Of a DNA stretch of 64,000 nt, positions 51,105 to 60,003 are shown piece by piece. The position numbers were made by a program, and so were the translations under genes. Within the stretch, counting starts at the first letter, position 1; the number at the start of each line of letters is the position of its first letter. This DNA is from an uncultured Bacilli bacterium (GTDB lineage Bacteria; Bacillota_I; Bacilli_A; RFN20; DUOF01): NCBI GenBank assembly GCA_944363575.1, contig CALVUJ010000024.1, positions 80,107 to 144,106 on the forward strand. Direction: 5' to 3'. Under the pieces are notes generated by a model. The model saw nothing but the letters and a program-made list of their open reading frames with translations, ran no database searches and had not been told where the DNA came from.

Positions 51105-51755
51105 ATGCGGGTTCAAATAGCAGGTATTAAAACAATTTATGATGCTTTAATGTGTGCAAAATATGGTTGTGATGCGATAGGTTTACTAGTAGGGCAAGGA
51201 CATAACTCTAGTGATTTTATTAGTGTAAGTGAAGCTAAAAAGATTATTGAAAGCTTACCACCATTTGTTTCTTCCGTTATTATCACACATTTAGAAGAGG
51301 CTAAAGAAATTATTAATATTTTAAAGGAAACTGGTGCATCAACTGTTCAATTACACTCTTATATTAAAGAAAGCGAAGTAAGAAAAATTAAAGAAACTCT
51401 TCCTTACATAAAAATATTACGTTTACTTCATATAAGTAGCAAGGGAGAAATTTTAAATAACTTAGAAGATAACTTTATTGGCGATGCTTTATTTTTAGAT
51501 TCTATTAATCTTCAAACTAATCAATTTGGGGGAACAGGATTAGTACATGATTGGAACACTAGTGCATCAATAGTTCAAAACAGCACCTTACCAGTAATTT
51601 TAGCAGGCGGATTAACTGTTGATAATGTAAAAAAAGCCATAAATATCGTTAAACCATATGGAGTAGATACTAATTCTGGGTGTAAAGGGATAGATGGATA
51701 TCGTGATAAAAATTTAACCTATTTATTTATTAAAAATAGTAAAGATAATAGTTAA
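51105..51755 (+). CDS. Phosphoribosylanthranilate isomerase-like protein lacking catalytic Cys
   Basis: 216 residues, complete (beta/alpha)8 barrel of the TrpF type: MRVQIAGIKTIYDALMCAKY corresponds to K-I-C-G-I-T..A..a, VQLHSYI to Q-L-H-G, FLDSINLQTNQFGGTGLVHD to the D..G-G-T-G segment, and PVILAGGLTVDNV plus DTNSGCKGIDGYRD to the phosphate-binding loops. The general-base Cys of K-I-C-G is Ala6; the general-acid Asp (about 132) is kept. No other trp genes are here. Probably an isomerase-fold protein with another job; the truB-ruvA setting gives no hint. Confidence 0.75.
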   Translation: MRVQIAGIKTIYDALMCAKYGCDAIGLLVGQGHNSSDFISVSEAKKIIESLPPFVSSVIITHLEEAKEIINILKETGASTVQLHSYIKESEVRKIKETLPYIKILRLLHISSKGEILNNLEDNFIGDALFLDSINLQTNQFGGTGLVHDWNTSASIVQNSTLPVILAGGLTVDNVKKAINIVKPYGVDTNSGCKGIDGYRDKNLTYLFIKNSKDNS

Positions 51756-51806
51756 TAAAGACTTTTTAATGTTTATCTTTTGTAGTATAATTTACTCGGT
51801 GATATT

Positions 51807-52373
51807 ATGATAAGTTTTTTAAAGGGAAAAGTAGAAATAAAAACTATTGATACTATTTGTTTAGATGTTAATGGGGTTGGTTATGAAGTATATGTTGCTA
51901 ATCCTGAGAAGTATAAATTGTATGATGATATTATGATTTATACATACCTATGTATTAGAGAAAATGATACTACCTTATATGGTTTTTTTTGCAAAGAAGA
52001 AAAAGAACTATTTTTGAAATTAATAACGGTTAAGGGTATTGGACCTAAAAGTGCTCTTTCTATGTTATCTAAAGCTGATTATCATAATATAATAGAAGCT
52101 ATAGAAACTAGTAATATAGGTTATTTAAAGAAGTTGCCTGGAATTGGACCTAAAGCAGCAGGACAAATTATTTTAGATTTAAAAGGTCATTTAAGAACCG
52201 ATTATAGTGTTACTGTTAAAGAAAATCCTATCTTTAAAGAAGCTAAAGAAGCACTTAAAACTTTTGGCTTTAAAGCACAAGAAATTGATAATGCTTTAAG
52301 TAAGATACAAGATGAAAATATTGAATTAAATGATTGTGTGTTTAAAGCATTACAATATTTAAATACTAAATAG
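51807..52373 (+). CDS. ruvA: Holliday junction helicase subunit RuvA
   Basis: 188 residues. N-terminal OB domain ([20 protein letters not shown]), two HhH motifs ([14 protein letters not shown] and [14 protein letters not shown]), short C-terminal RuvB-contacting domain III. Binds four-way junctions with RuvB during recombination repair. Directly followed by ruvB after 10 bases. No ruvC, as expected for Firmicutes (RecU). Confidence 0.96.
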   Translation: MISFLKGKVEIKTIDTICLDVNGVGYEVYVANPEKYKLYDDIMIYTYLCIRENDTTLYGFFCKEEKELFLKLITVKGIGPKSALSMLSKADYHNIIEAIETSNIGYLKKLPGIGPKAAGQIILDLKGHLRTDYSVTVKENPIFKEAKEALKTFGFKAQEIDNALSKIQDENIELNDCVFKALQYLNTK

Positions 52374-52383
52374 GAGGTATTTT

Positions 52384-53385
52384 ATGGATCGTTTATTAGA
52401 TAGTTGTAAAAATCAAGAAGATGAAGAAGAATTATCTTTAAGGCCTTCTACTTTAGATGAATATGTGGGTCAAAGTGCTATTAAAGAAAATTTAAGAGTA
52501 TTTATTAAAGCAGCACTTGAAAGAAAAGAAACATTAGATCATGTATTACTATATGGCCCACCTGGGTTAGGTAAGACTACTTTAGCATACGTTATTGCTC
52601 ATGAAATGCATGGTAACATAAAAGTTGTAAATGGGCCTTCAATTGAAAAAAGTGGTGATCTAGCTGCTATTTTAGCAAGTTTATCACCAGGTGATGTTTT
52701 ATTTATTGATGAAATACATCGTTTACCAAGAGTAGTAGAAGAAGTCTTATATTCAGCAATGGAAGATTTTTCTATTAGTATTGTTGTTGGTAAAGATAGT
52801 GGTGCTAGATCAATCAATATTGATTTACCTCCTTTTACTTTAGTAGGAGCCACAACTAGAGCAGGAGACTTATCTTCGCCTTTAAGAGATCGTTTTGGTA
52901 TTGTTTCTAAGTTAGAGTATTATTCTTTAGAAGAATTAGCAGCCATCGTTAAAAGAACATCTAAAGTATTCGGAATGGATATTGATGATGTTGCTAAATA
53001 TGAAGTAGCTAAAAGATCTCGTGGAACACCTAGGATTGCTAATAGGTTATATAGAAGAATTAGAGATTTTGCTACAGTTGAAGGTTTAACAAAAATAGAT
53101 TTAAAAATAACCAATTCTTCATTAAATGCTTTAAAAGTTGATGAACTAGGTTTAGATGATGTAGATATTGCTTACTTAAAAGGTATTATTGAAAGATTTA
53201 AAGGTGGTCCAGTAGGAGTAGAAGCCATTGCTCTAGCTATTGGAGAAGAAGTAACAACTCTTGAAGATGTTTACGAACCATATTTATTACAAATTGGGAT
53301 GATAAATCGTACTCAAAGAGGCAGAATCGCTACTGAACTAGCCTATAAACATTTAAAAATGGATTATCAAGGAACATTATTATAG
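52384..53385 (+). CDS. ruvB: Holliday junction branch-migration ATPase RuvB
   Basis: 333 residues. [12 protein letters not shown], Walker [10 protein letters not shown] (about 58), Walker B DEIHRL (about 109), sensor GATTRAG, arginine finger segment RDRFG, C-terminal winged helix ending [11 protein letters not shown]. Hexameric motor on RuvA-bound junctions. AGGAGG SD; its stop lies inside a terminator hairpin. Confidence 0.98.
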   Translation: MDRLLDSCKNQEDEEELSLRPSTLDEYVGQSAIKENLRVFIKAALERKETLDHVLLYGPPGLGKTTLAYVIAHEMHGNIKVVNGPSIEKSGDLAAILASLSPGDVLFIDEIHRLPRVVEEVLYSAMEDFSISIVVGKDSGARSINIDLPPFTLVGATTRAGDLSSPLRDRFGIVSKLEYYSLEELAAIVKRTSKVFGMDIDDVAKYEVAKRSRGTPRIANRLYRRIRDFATVEGLTKIDLKITNSSLNALKVDELGLDDVDIAYLKGIIERFKGGPVGVEAIALAIGEEVTTLEDVYEPYLLQIGMINRTQRGRIATELAYKHLKMDYQGTLL

Positions 53386-53396
53386 TTCCTTTTTTA
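53369..53396 (+). terminator. Terminator after ruvB (bidirectional)
   Basis: AAGGAAC/GTTCCTT stem around the ruvB stop with a T-run on the plus side; the converging minus-strand gene ends at 53394, so it may serve both. Confidence 0.8.
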
Positions 53397-53747
53397 TTTT
53401 TTTAAATTAACACCTATAATACTACCAATAATAATCAATAAAATTTTACTAATAAATTTTAAAATAATTTTATAATTAGTAAAACTTAAACCACATATTA
53501 AACTAATAATTATATAAAAAATGCTTAAAATAATCCCATTTATTAATCCTTTACTTTTTTGTTTCATCCCTAGAATAAGACCTGCGATAAAATAGATAGA
53601 TAATGATAATATATTACTAATAATATTACTTGTTCTTACATTAATTAAATCATTTTGTTTTAAAATAGTTAAAAACAGGGAAAAAATAAAAGTAGTTAGG
53701 ATAATAAATATAAAAGTAAAACTATAAGATTTCAAAGATGTTTTCAC
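53394..53747 (-). CDS. TIGR04086 (YrzE-like) membrane protein
   Basis: 117 residues with four membrane helices; SIYFIAGLILGMKQKSKGLI and IIGSIIGVNLKK are the TIGR04086 pattern. Function unknown; in Bacillus yrzE lies between yajC and yrbG, and its position here beside the yrbG-type gene agrees. SD AGGAGG on the minus strand (about 53754-53761). Convergent with ruvB, divergent from yrbG. Confidence 0.85.
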   Translation of the reverse strand: MKTSLKSYSFTFIFIILTTFIFSLFLTILKQNDLINVRTSNIISNILSLSIYFIAGLILGMKQKSKGLINGIILSIFYIIISLICGLSFTNYKIILKFISKILLIIIGSIIGVNLKK

Positions 53748-53791
53748 TTATGATTCCTCCTGATTAAATGTATGAAAGGAATAGATAAATT

Positions 53792-54430
53792 ATGAATGAC
53801 TATTTAATAATTGCTTTAAAAACGTTACTGTTTTTAGTTGTTATACTAGTAATTATGAAAATTATGGGTAAAAGAGAAGTAGGGCAATTAAATACTTTTG
53901 ATATTGTTATCTTTTTTATGATTTCAGAATTATTTTCTTTATCGATAGATAATTATAATCAAAATGTTTTTAAAGTTTTACTCCCAATTTTAATTATTTT
54001 TTTAGTGCAGATTGTTATATCTTTTTTGGTTTTAAAAAGTAATAAATTAAGAAAAATACTAGAAGAAAACCCTACTTTTATTATAAATAATGGGATAATT
54101 GATAAAGAAAAAATGAAAAAATTAAGATATAATCTTGATGATTTGATGCAACAGATTAGAAGTAATGGGATAGATTCCGTTAGTCAAGTTAAGTTTGCTA
54201 TTTTAGAAAGTAATGGCGAGTTAAGCATTATTGAAAAAGGGAAAGAAAACACAAAGGTTCCTTTTCCTTTAATAAAAGATGGTAAAATAGATGATAAGAT
54301 TTTAAAAATATTGAATAAAGATGATAAATGGTTAAAAGATAAGCTTATAGATAATGGATATGATAATGAAACCCAAATCTTTTTGTGTATGCTAGAAAAA
54401 AACGATCATCTTTTCATTGTTGAGAAGTAA
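53792..54430 (+). CDS. DUF421/YetF-family membrane protein (YrbG position)
   Basis: 212 residues. Three N-terminal membrane helices, then a cytoplasmic domain with the family hallmark YNLDDLMQQIRSNGIDSVSQ and VKFAILESNGELSIIEK. GKREVGQLNTFDIVIFFMIS is the conserved N-terminal DUF421 segment. YetF/YrbG proteins are sporulation- and membrane-associated in Bacillus, role not firmly known. Shares its 3' end with the convergent spoVB-like gene (17-base overlap). Confidence 0.88.
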   Translation: MNDYLIIALKTLLFLVVILVIMKIMGKREVGQLNTFDIVIFFMISELFSLSIDNYNQNVFKVLLPILIIFLVQIVISFLVLKSNKLRKILEENPTFIINNGIIDKEKMKKLRYNLDDLMQQIRSNGIDSVSQVKFAILESNGELSIIEKGKENTKVPFPLIKDGKIDDKILKILNKDDKWLKDKLIDNGYDNETQIFLCMLEKNDHLFIVEK

Positions 54431-55739
54431 TTTCTTTTTTAAATAAATTTTTATAAATAATTATTCCAAAAATAGCTACAAGTATTACGAAAGAAATGGT
54501 TGTTGCTATAGCTACTCCCATCATTTCTAATGATGGTAATAAGACAAACAATAATCCTATTCTAATAAAAGAAGTTAAAACATCATAAAACATTATCTGT
54601 TTAGTTTTACCTAAAGCTGTAACAGCACTTATAAAAGGTGATTCTAAGTAATACAAAATAAAAGGTAAAGCAAAAATTCTTACATAATTATAACCATCAC
54701 TACTTTTATATAAAATAGTCATTAATTGTTTAGGAAATATAAACATTATTAAAGAAAAGAATAAACCAATAATTAATGAAGCTCCTGTTAAAGAAAGAAA
54801 AAGTTTTTTAGCTTGTTTCTTATCGTTTTTAGATATTGCTACGGTCATAGGTTGTAAAAGCACCCTTCCAAAGGCATTAGCAAAAAAACCAGGCATTAAA
54901 AGTAATGGCATAGCATAACCAGATAAAATTCCATATTCTAAACTAATAGCATCATTACTCATTCCCGTTTTTAATAAAACATTAGTCATAATAATAGGTT
55001 CTAGCATATAGGCAATTGACGCTATTAATTTACCTCCAGTTAAAGGTAATGACATATTTAAAATATCTTTAGTTTCTAAATTCTTTTCATCTATAATTCC
55101 TTTAAATAATTTTTTAGTTTTATTCTTTAAATTTTTCAAAGAAAAAATCAGATGCGTTAAAGAAAACACTTCTCCCATACATAAACTAAGAATCGCACCA
55201 TATGCTCCATACATTTCTCCTCCTTTAACAAAATAAGAACCAAACAATAAAATAAAAGCAATTCTAGCAATCTCTTCACTTATTTGAGAATAAGCCGTTA
55301 TTTCAATTTTACCAATACCAGCATAATATCCTTTAATTAATCCTCCTAAACTTATTAAAGGAATTAATAAAGCTAAAGCATTAATGGCTAATACTGTTTT
55401 TTCATTTTTTAATATATTATTAGCGATAAAAGGGGCTAATGAAATGATTAAAATCATAAAAATGCTATTAACAATTAAAGCTATAATTGAAGAAGTAATA
55501 ATAATATTTCTAGATCTTTCTGGTTTTTCTGCAATTAGTTTATTAATACAAGTAGGTAAACTAAGTTGTATGACATTAATAAAAAAAATGGCCGCAGGCA
55601 TAACCATCATATAAATACCCATGCTAGCTTGTCCAATTGTTCTAGCAGTAACAACTCTGCCAATAGTAGATAGTACTTTTGTGATAAATCCTACAACTAT
55701 TAAACTTAAAGTTGCTTTTAATAATTTCTTTTTTAGCAT
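54414..55739 (-). CDS. SpoVB-like MOP-superfamily flippase
   Basis: About 441 residues on the minus strand, twelve to fourteen helices. KATLSLIVVGFITKVLSTIG, then RTIGQASMGIYMMVMPA, SLPTCINKLIAE and FANAFGRVLLQPMT are typical of the SpoVB/MurJ polysaccharide/lipid-linked precursor exporters. In Bacillus spoVB acts in spore cortex synthesis and lies between yrbG and secDF, the same location as here. MurJ-like lipid II flippase is an alternative. Start 55739 follows AAAGGTGG; GTG 55748 is within the SD. Confidence 0.85.
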   Translation of the reverse strand: MLKKKLLKATLSLIVVGFITKVLSTIGRVVTARTIGQASMGIYMMVMPAAIFFINVIQLSLPTCINKLIAEKPERSRNIIITSSIIALIVNSIFMILIISLAPFIANNILKNEKTVLAINALALLIPLISLGGLIKGYYAGIGKIEITAYSQISEEIARIAFILLFGSYFVKGGEMYGAYGAILSLCMGEVFSLTHLIFSLKNLKNKTKKLFKGIIDEKNLETKDILNMSLPLTGGKLIASIAYMLEPIIMTNVLLKTGMSNDAISLEYGILSGYAMPLLLMPGFFANAFGRVLLQPMTVAISKNDKKQAKKLFLSLTGASLIIGLFFSLIMFIFPKQLMTILYKSSDGYNYVRIFALPFILYYLESPFISAVTALGKTKQIMFYDVLTSFIRIGLLFVLLPSLEMMGVAIATTISFVILVAIFGIIIYKNLFKKEITSQQ

Positions 55740-55869
55740 AAAATCCACCTTTCTATTGATAAAATAATTATAATTTGCTAAAGTATAAGAGCATGATTTG
55801 TTATTTAATATTCCAATATTAAAATTAATGCTTGTTCATTTTAAATTAGAACTTTTGAGGAGGAATAAA

Positions 55870-58203
55870 ATGAAAAAAAAGATCTTTTCATTTGTAATTA
55901 TGGTGGTTACTTTAATAACTTTAATAGTTATTGGTAGTCCTAATATTAAAAACACTGCTAAAACAGGAATGGAATTTAATGGTGGTTTTGATATACTTTA
56001 TGAAATTAAATCTGAAGATGAAGGTTTAGAAAAGAAAGAGTTAGCTAAAACGGCTGCTGAAGGTATTAAGAAAAGATTAGATATTTCTAATATTATTGAT
56101 CCAATTGTTAGTACTGAAGGAAATAATTATGTTCGTGTTACCGTTAGTGCCTCTAACCAAATAATAGCTGATGAAATACGTGAAGTTATTGAAAATAATG
56201 CGGAAATAAGTTTTAGAGATTATCAAAATAACTTGCTTGCAACTGGTGAAGAAATCCTTGAAGAAGTAGGAGCAGAACTTAGCAGCGAAACAGATTCTTA
56301 TGGCAATCCAATTATTTTACTAAAAATTAAAGATACTGAACTACTTGGAGAAATCACAGAAACGGTAAGTGGTTTAGACGATACACATTTAGTAGTATGG
56401 TTAGGGTTTGAAGAAGGCGATGATTATGCTAATTTAAGCACTGATGCTAGTGTTGCTAAAAAAATTATTTATAATGCTACTGTTTCAAGTAGATTAGAAG
56501 AAGAAACTATTACTGTTACTGGATCTTTTACGAAAAGCCAAGCACAATCTACAATAGATTTAATAAATTCAGGAACTGTTGATTATTCGTTAAATGTTGT
56601 TCAAATTTCTACAATTGATACTGATTCAGCTTCAATAGCTTTTGATAAAGTTTTAATTGCTGGATTAATTGTAATTGTTCTAATTACTATTGCCTTATCT
56701 ATTTATTATAAATTAGGTGGTTTATTATCTTCGTTATCATTAGTTTTTTCAGTATTTTTATCATTAACACTATTTGTTTCTTTTAAAGGAATCATAAATC
56801 AACAAGTAATTGCAGCTTTAATTGTTTCAATTGGTATTATGGTAGATGCGATTATTATTTTACTTGAGAGAGTTAAAAATGAATTATATAATGGCAAAAA
56901 CGTTGAAAGAGCCTTAAATGAAGGATATAAAAAATCTTTAACTTCAATTATAGATGCAAATGTAGTTATCTTCATAATGTCTTTAGTTATGTATTTCCTT
57001 GGTAATAGTGTAGAGAACTTTGCTTTAATGATATCTTTATCATGTGTTTCTAATTTATTAAGCATGATTATTATTAACAAATTATTACTTAGTTTATTAA
57101 TTAGGTTAAATTTAAAAGCTACTAGTTTAGGGGCAAAGAAAGCCTATTTAGAAAACAAAAATTTATATTTAGAAAATAAAATTAATAAAGTTAATCCTCT
57201 TAAAAATACCAAAAAATTCTTATTAGGCAGTAGTGTATTTGTAGGAGTAGCAGTCGTTACAATGCTAGTTTTACAACTTACAATGGGAGCAATGTTTAAC
57301 TACAATAAAAGTACTAGTCAAAATAGTGTTGTTACTATTGTTTCTAATGAAAATTATTTTCAAAATGAAAGTCAAGTTATGGAATTTTTTGATCAAGAAG
57401 ATCTTAATATTAAATTAGATTCTGTTAAAATATCATCTTATGAAGAAGAAAGTGTAACAAAATATAAAGTTCATGTTACTAGTGATGAGAACATTGCTGA
57501 AGTAGAAACAACTTTAAAAAATAAAATAATTGCTGCTTTTGGAGAAAATACAGATAGCGAAGAAAATTATGAATTATATATAACTAGCATTAATCCAAAA
57601 TCTTCTAGTGTATCTTTATTAAATGCTTTATATACGACTGGTATTGGATTATTAGTAGTAGGTATCTACCTTTCTATTAGATATCGTTATAGTTATGCAA
57701 TTGCTGCTATTATTTCAACAATATGCACACTTGTTTTAACTGCTTGCTTCTTTGGCTTAACTAGAATAAAAATAGGTAGTGATGCTATAACTTCTATTTT
57801 TGCAATTACCGTTTTTAGTTTGAACACTTTAATCGTTATTTATGATCGTTTAAGAGAGATGTTAGTTGGTAAAAATAGAAAATATATTTCTAACGAGGAG
57901 AGACAAGAAGCCGTTATTAATGCTATTAAGGTATCATTACCAAGAACTATTTTAACAACTATTTGTGTTACACTTATCTCTATTATCTTATTAGCTTTTT
58001 CTACTACTGCAAGTTATAGTTTCTACCTAACTATGATTATAGGTCTTCTAATAAGTTCAATTTGTGCTATTATTATATCAAGTCAAGTTTGGTTATTATT
58101 TGAAAAAAGAACTGATAGAAAGAAAAGAACTTTTAAACCTAAGAAGAAATCTTCTAAATTTAAAGAATTAGAAGAACATGTCTTCATTGGTATTAATGAT
58201 TAA
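55870..58203 (+). CDS. secDF: SecDF fused protein-export subunit
   Basis: About 777 residues. SecD part: GMEFNGGFDILYEI, RLDISNIIDPIV, large periplasmic domain and helices 2-6; SecF part follows after a linker near 455 with its own helices and ITSINPKSSSV... YDRLREM segment. Fusion of SecD and SecF in one chain is the Bacillus form. Uses the proton gradient to pull exported chains. ATG 55870 follows GAGGAGGAAT. Upstream in-frame codons have no SD. Confidence 0.95.
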   Translation: MKKKIFSFVIMVVTLITLIVIGSPNIKNTAKTGMEFNGGFDILYEIKSEDEGLEKKELAKTAAEGIKKRLDISNIIDPIVSTEGNNYVRVTVSASNQIIADEIREVIENNAEISFRDYQNNLLATGEEILEEVGAELSSETDSYGNPIILLKIKDTELLGEITETVSGLDDTHLVVWLGFEEGDDYANLSTDASVAKKIIYNATVSSRLEEETITVTGSFTKSQAQSTIDLINSGTVDYSLNVVQISTIDTDSASIAFDKVLIAGLIVIVLITIALSIYYKLGGLLSSLSLVFSVFLSLTLFVSFKGIINQQVIAALIVSIGIMVDAIIILLERVKNELYNGKNVERALNEGYKKSLTSIIDANVVIFIMSLVMYFLGNSVENFALMISLSCVSNLLSMIIINKLLLSLLIRLNLKATSLGAKKAYLENKNLYLENKINKVNPLKNTKKFLLGSSVFVGVAVVTMLVLQLTMGAMFNYNKSTSQNSVVTIVSNENYFQNESQVMEFFDQEDLNIKLDSVKISSYEEESVTKYKVHVTSDENIAEVETTLKNKIIAAFGENTDSEENYELYITSINPKSSSVSLLNALYTTGIGLLVVGIYLSIRYRYSYAIAAIISTICTLVLTACFFGLTRIKIGSDAITSIFAITVFSLNTLIVIYDRLREMLVGKNRKYISNEERQEAVINAIKVSLPRTILTTICVTLISIILLAFSTTASYSFYLTMIIGLLISSICAIIISSQVWLLFEKRTDRKKRTFKPKKKSSKFKELEEHVFIGIND

Positions 58204-58407
58204 AGAACATATAGTTCTCTTAGACTATTGACAAAGTTATAACATTTTGAAAATAGTCTTTTATTTTGATAAGTTAAATAACAAATTGCGAGGTTCTTAC
58301 TTTCATACATAAGCTAACATCCTCGCTTTTTCATTAAAAACAGAAAGTAAATATGAAAAAAAGTCTATAAATGATATAATACTATTAAATTGTTTGGAGG
58401 AAGTAAC
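58204..58407 (+). other. Gap before recJ with two hairpins
   Basis: 204 bases. AGACTATT/AATAGTCT stem (58222-58229/58252-58259) followed by TTTTA, then GCGAGG/CCTCGC (58288-58293/58321-58326) with TTTTT. The second stem encloses a 27-base loop. They could be two terminators in series or a small RNA between them. A TATAAT (58375-58380) lies before the recJ SD. Confidence 0.55.
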
Positions 58408-60003
58408 ATGTATAAAATATTGAATGTTGATGGATATGAAGAAATTATGAAAAAATATCATCTTTCCTCACTTGCTTCAAAAGCAATGGTTGCTAATAAT
58501 TTAACTCTTACTTCAAAATTAAAAATTAGTGATCCTTATAAATATAAAGACATGGATAAAGTTATTCAAACTATTTTAAAAGCAATTAATGATAAGAAAA
58601 AAATAGTCGTGTATGGCGATTATGATGTTGATGGAATATGTTCGGTAGCCATTATTTATCGTACATTTAAATTATTAAATTATGAAATAGGGTATTATTT
58701 GCCTAATCGCTATGAAGATGGTTATGGAATAACAATTGAAAAAATTAAGCAAATGAAAGATAAAGGATATTCTCTTATTATTTGTGTTGATAATGGAATT
58801 AAAGCTTTTGAAGCTATTGAAGAAGCTAGAAAATATGATATGGATGTAATAGTCTTAGATCACCATCAAAAAGATGATAGTTTACCTAATTTTACTTTAT
58901 ACTTACATCCTGAATATTCATCTTTTTCAAGTTATAATATGTGTGCTACTAGCATTTGTTATAATGTTTCAAAAGCTTTGTTAAACGAAGAAGATGAAAA
59001 ATGTTTAGCACTCGTAGGTATTGCTACAATTGGGGATGTTATGCCATTAGTTGATCAAAATAAAATTTTAGTAAAAAAAGCACTAGAATATTTAAATACT
59101 TTTAAATATCAAGCTCTTAATATATTAAATAATAACTTGCGTTTTGATGAAATGAACATAGCCATGAATATTGTTCCTAAACTTAATTCAGTTGGAAGAA
59201 TATGTAAAGGAAAAGTTATTAATAAACTTATTACTTTTTTAACATCCAATGATGATAATGAAATAAAAAAAATAGCCTCTTTTATTGAAAAAACTAATAA
59301 CGAGCGTAAAGTTCTTTCTGATAATCTATTTAATAAATTAGATAAAAATGATTATAAAGAAAAAATAATAGTAGAAAAAGATGATGAAATGCTTGAAGGA
59401 TTAAATGGTATCATAGCAGCTAAATTTACAAATAAATATCATTTACCTACGATTATCTTTTCTCTTGATGAAAGTAAATTTTTTTATAAAGGAAGTGCAA
59501 GATCTATCGATGATTTTGATATTAATGAATTATTAAAAAATAATTGTTTTATTGAAAAATATGGAGGACATAAAAAAGCTGCTGGATTAACGATAAAAAA
59601 AGAAAATTATGATTTATTTTCTGAGCAAGTGAAAGAAGATACTAAAGATAATATATATCAAGAAGAGTGTTTAAATGTTATTGAAATAAATGAAGAAGAA
59701 TTATCTTATAAGTCATATTTAGACTTAGTAAAATTTTCTCCCTTTGGAGAAGGTAATCCTAGTCCTTTATTTTTAATAAAAAATATTGATATAAATAGAA
59801 TAAATAAGAGTAAGGATAATAAACATTTATTTATTAATTTTAATAAAGAAGTAAATTTAGTAGGCTTTAATTTAGCAAATAATTTAAAAAGTGATATTAT
59901 TAATTATGATGTTATATTTAAACTAGAATTAAACAATATGTATGATAATAAAATATCATGTAAATGTTTAAAAATGGAGGAAAGCTTATGTATGAACAAA
60001 TAA
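58408..60003 (+). CDS. recJ: Single-stranded-DNA exonuclease RecJ
   Basis: About 531 residues, short for the family. DHH domain: VVYGDYDVDGICSVAI (about 66-81), IICVDNGIKAFEAI, VIVLDHHQKDD (about 151), then DHHA1 domain with KYGGHKKAAGLTIKK (GGH motif) and an OB-like end (KFSPFGEGNPSPLFL). Degrades ssDNA 5'-3' in repair and recombination. Overlaps relA by 16 bases; apt, usually between recJ and relA, is absent. Confidence 0.93.
   Translation: MYKILNVDGYEEIMKKYHLSSLASKAMVANNLTLTSKLKISDPYKYKDMDKVIQTILKAINDKKKIVVYGDYDVDGICSVAIIYRTFKLLNYEIGYYLPNRYEDGYGITIEKIKQMKDKGYSLIICVDNGIKAFEAIEEARKYDMDVIVLDHHQKDDSLPNFTLYLHPEYSSFSSYNMCATSICYNVSKALLNEEDEKCLALVGIATIGDVMPLVDQNKILVKKALEYLNTFKYQALNILNNNLRFDEMNIAMNIVPKLNSVGRICKGKVINKLITFLTSNDDNEIKKIASFIEKTNNERKVLSDNLFNKLDKNDYKEKIIVEKDDEMLEGLNGIIAAKFTNKYHLPTIIFSLDESKFFYKGSARSIDDFDINELLKNNCFIEKYGGHKKAAGLTIKKENYDLFSEQVKEDTKDNIYQEECLNVIEINEEELSYKSYLDLVKFSPFGEGNPSPLFLIKNIDINRINKSKDNKHLFINFNKEVNLVGFNLANNLKSDIINYDVIFKLELNNMYDNKISCKCLKMEESLCMNK

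Noticed and set aside
58288..58330. preQ1-type riboswitch before recJ
   Set aside because: The loop does not match the preQ1 aptamer pattern and recJ is not a target of that class.
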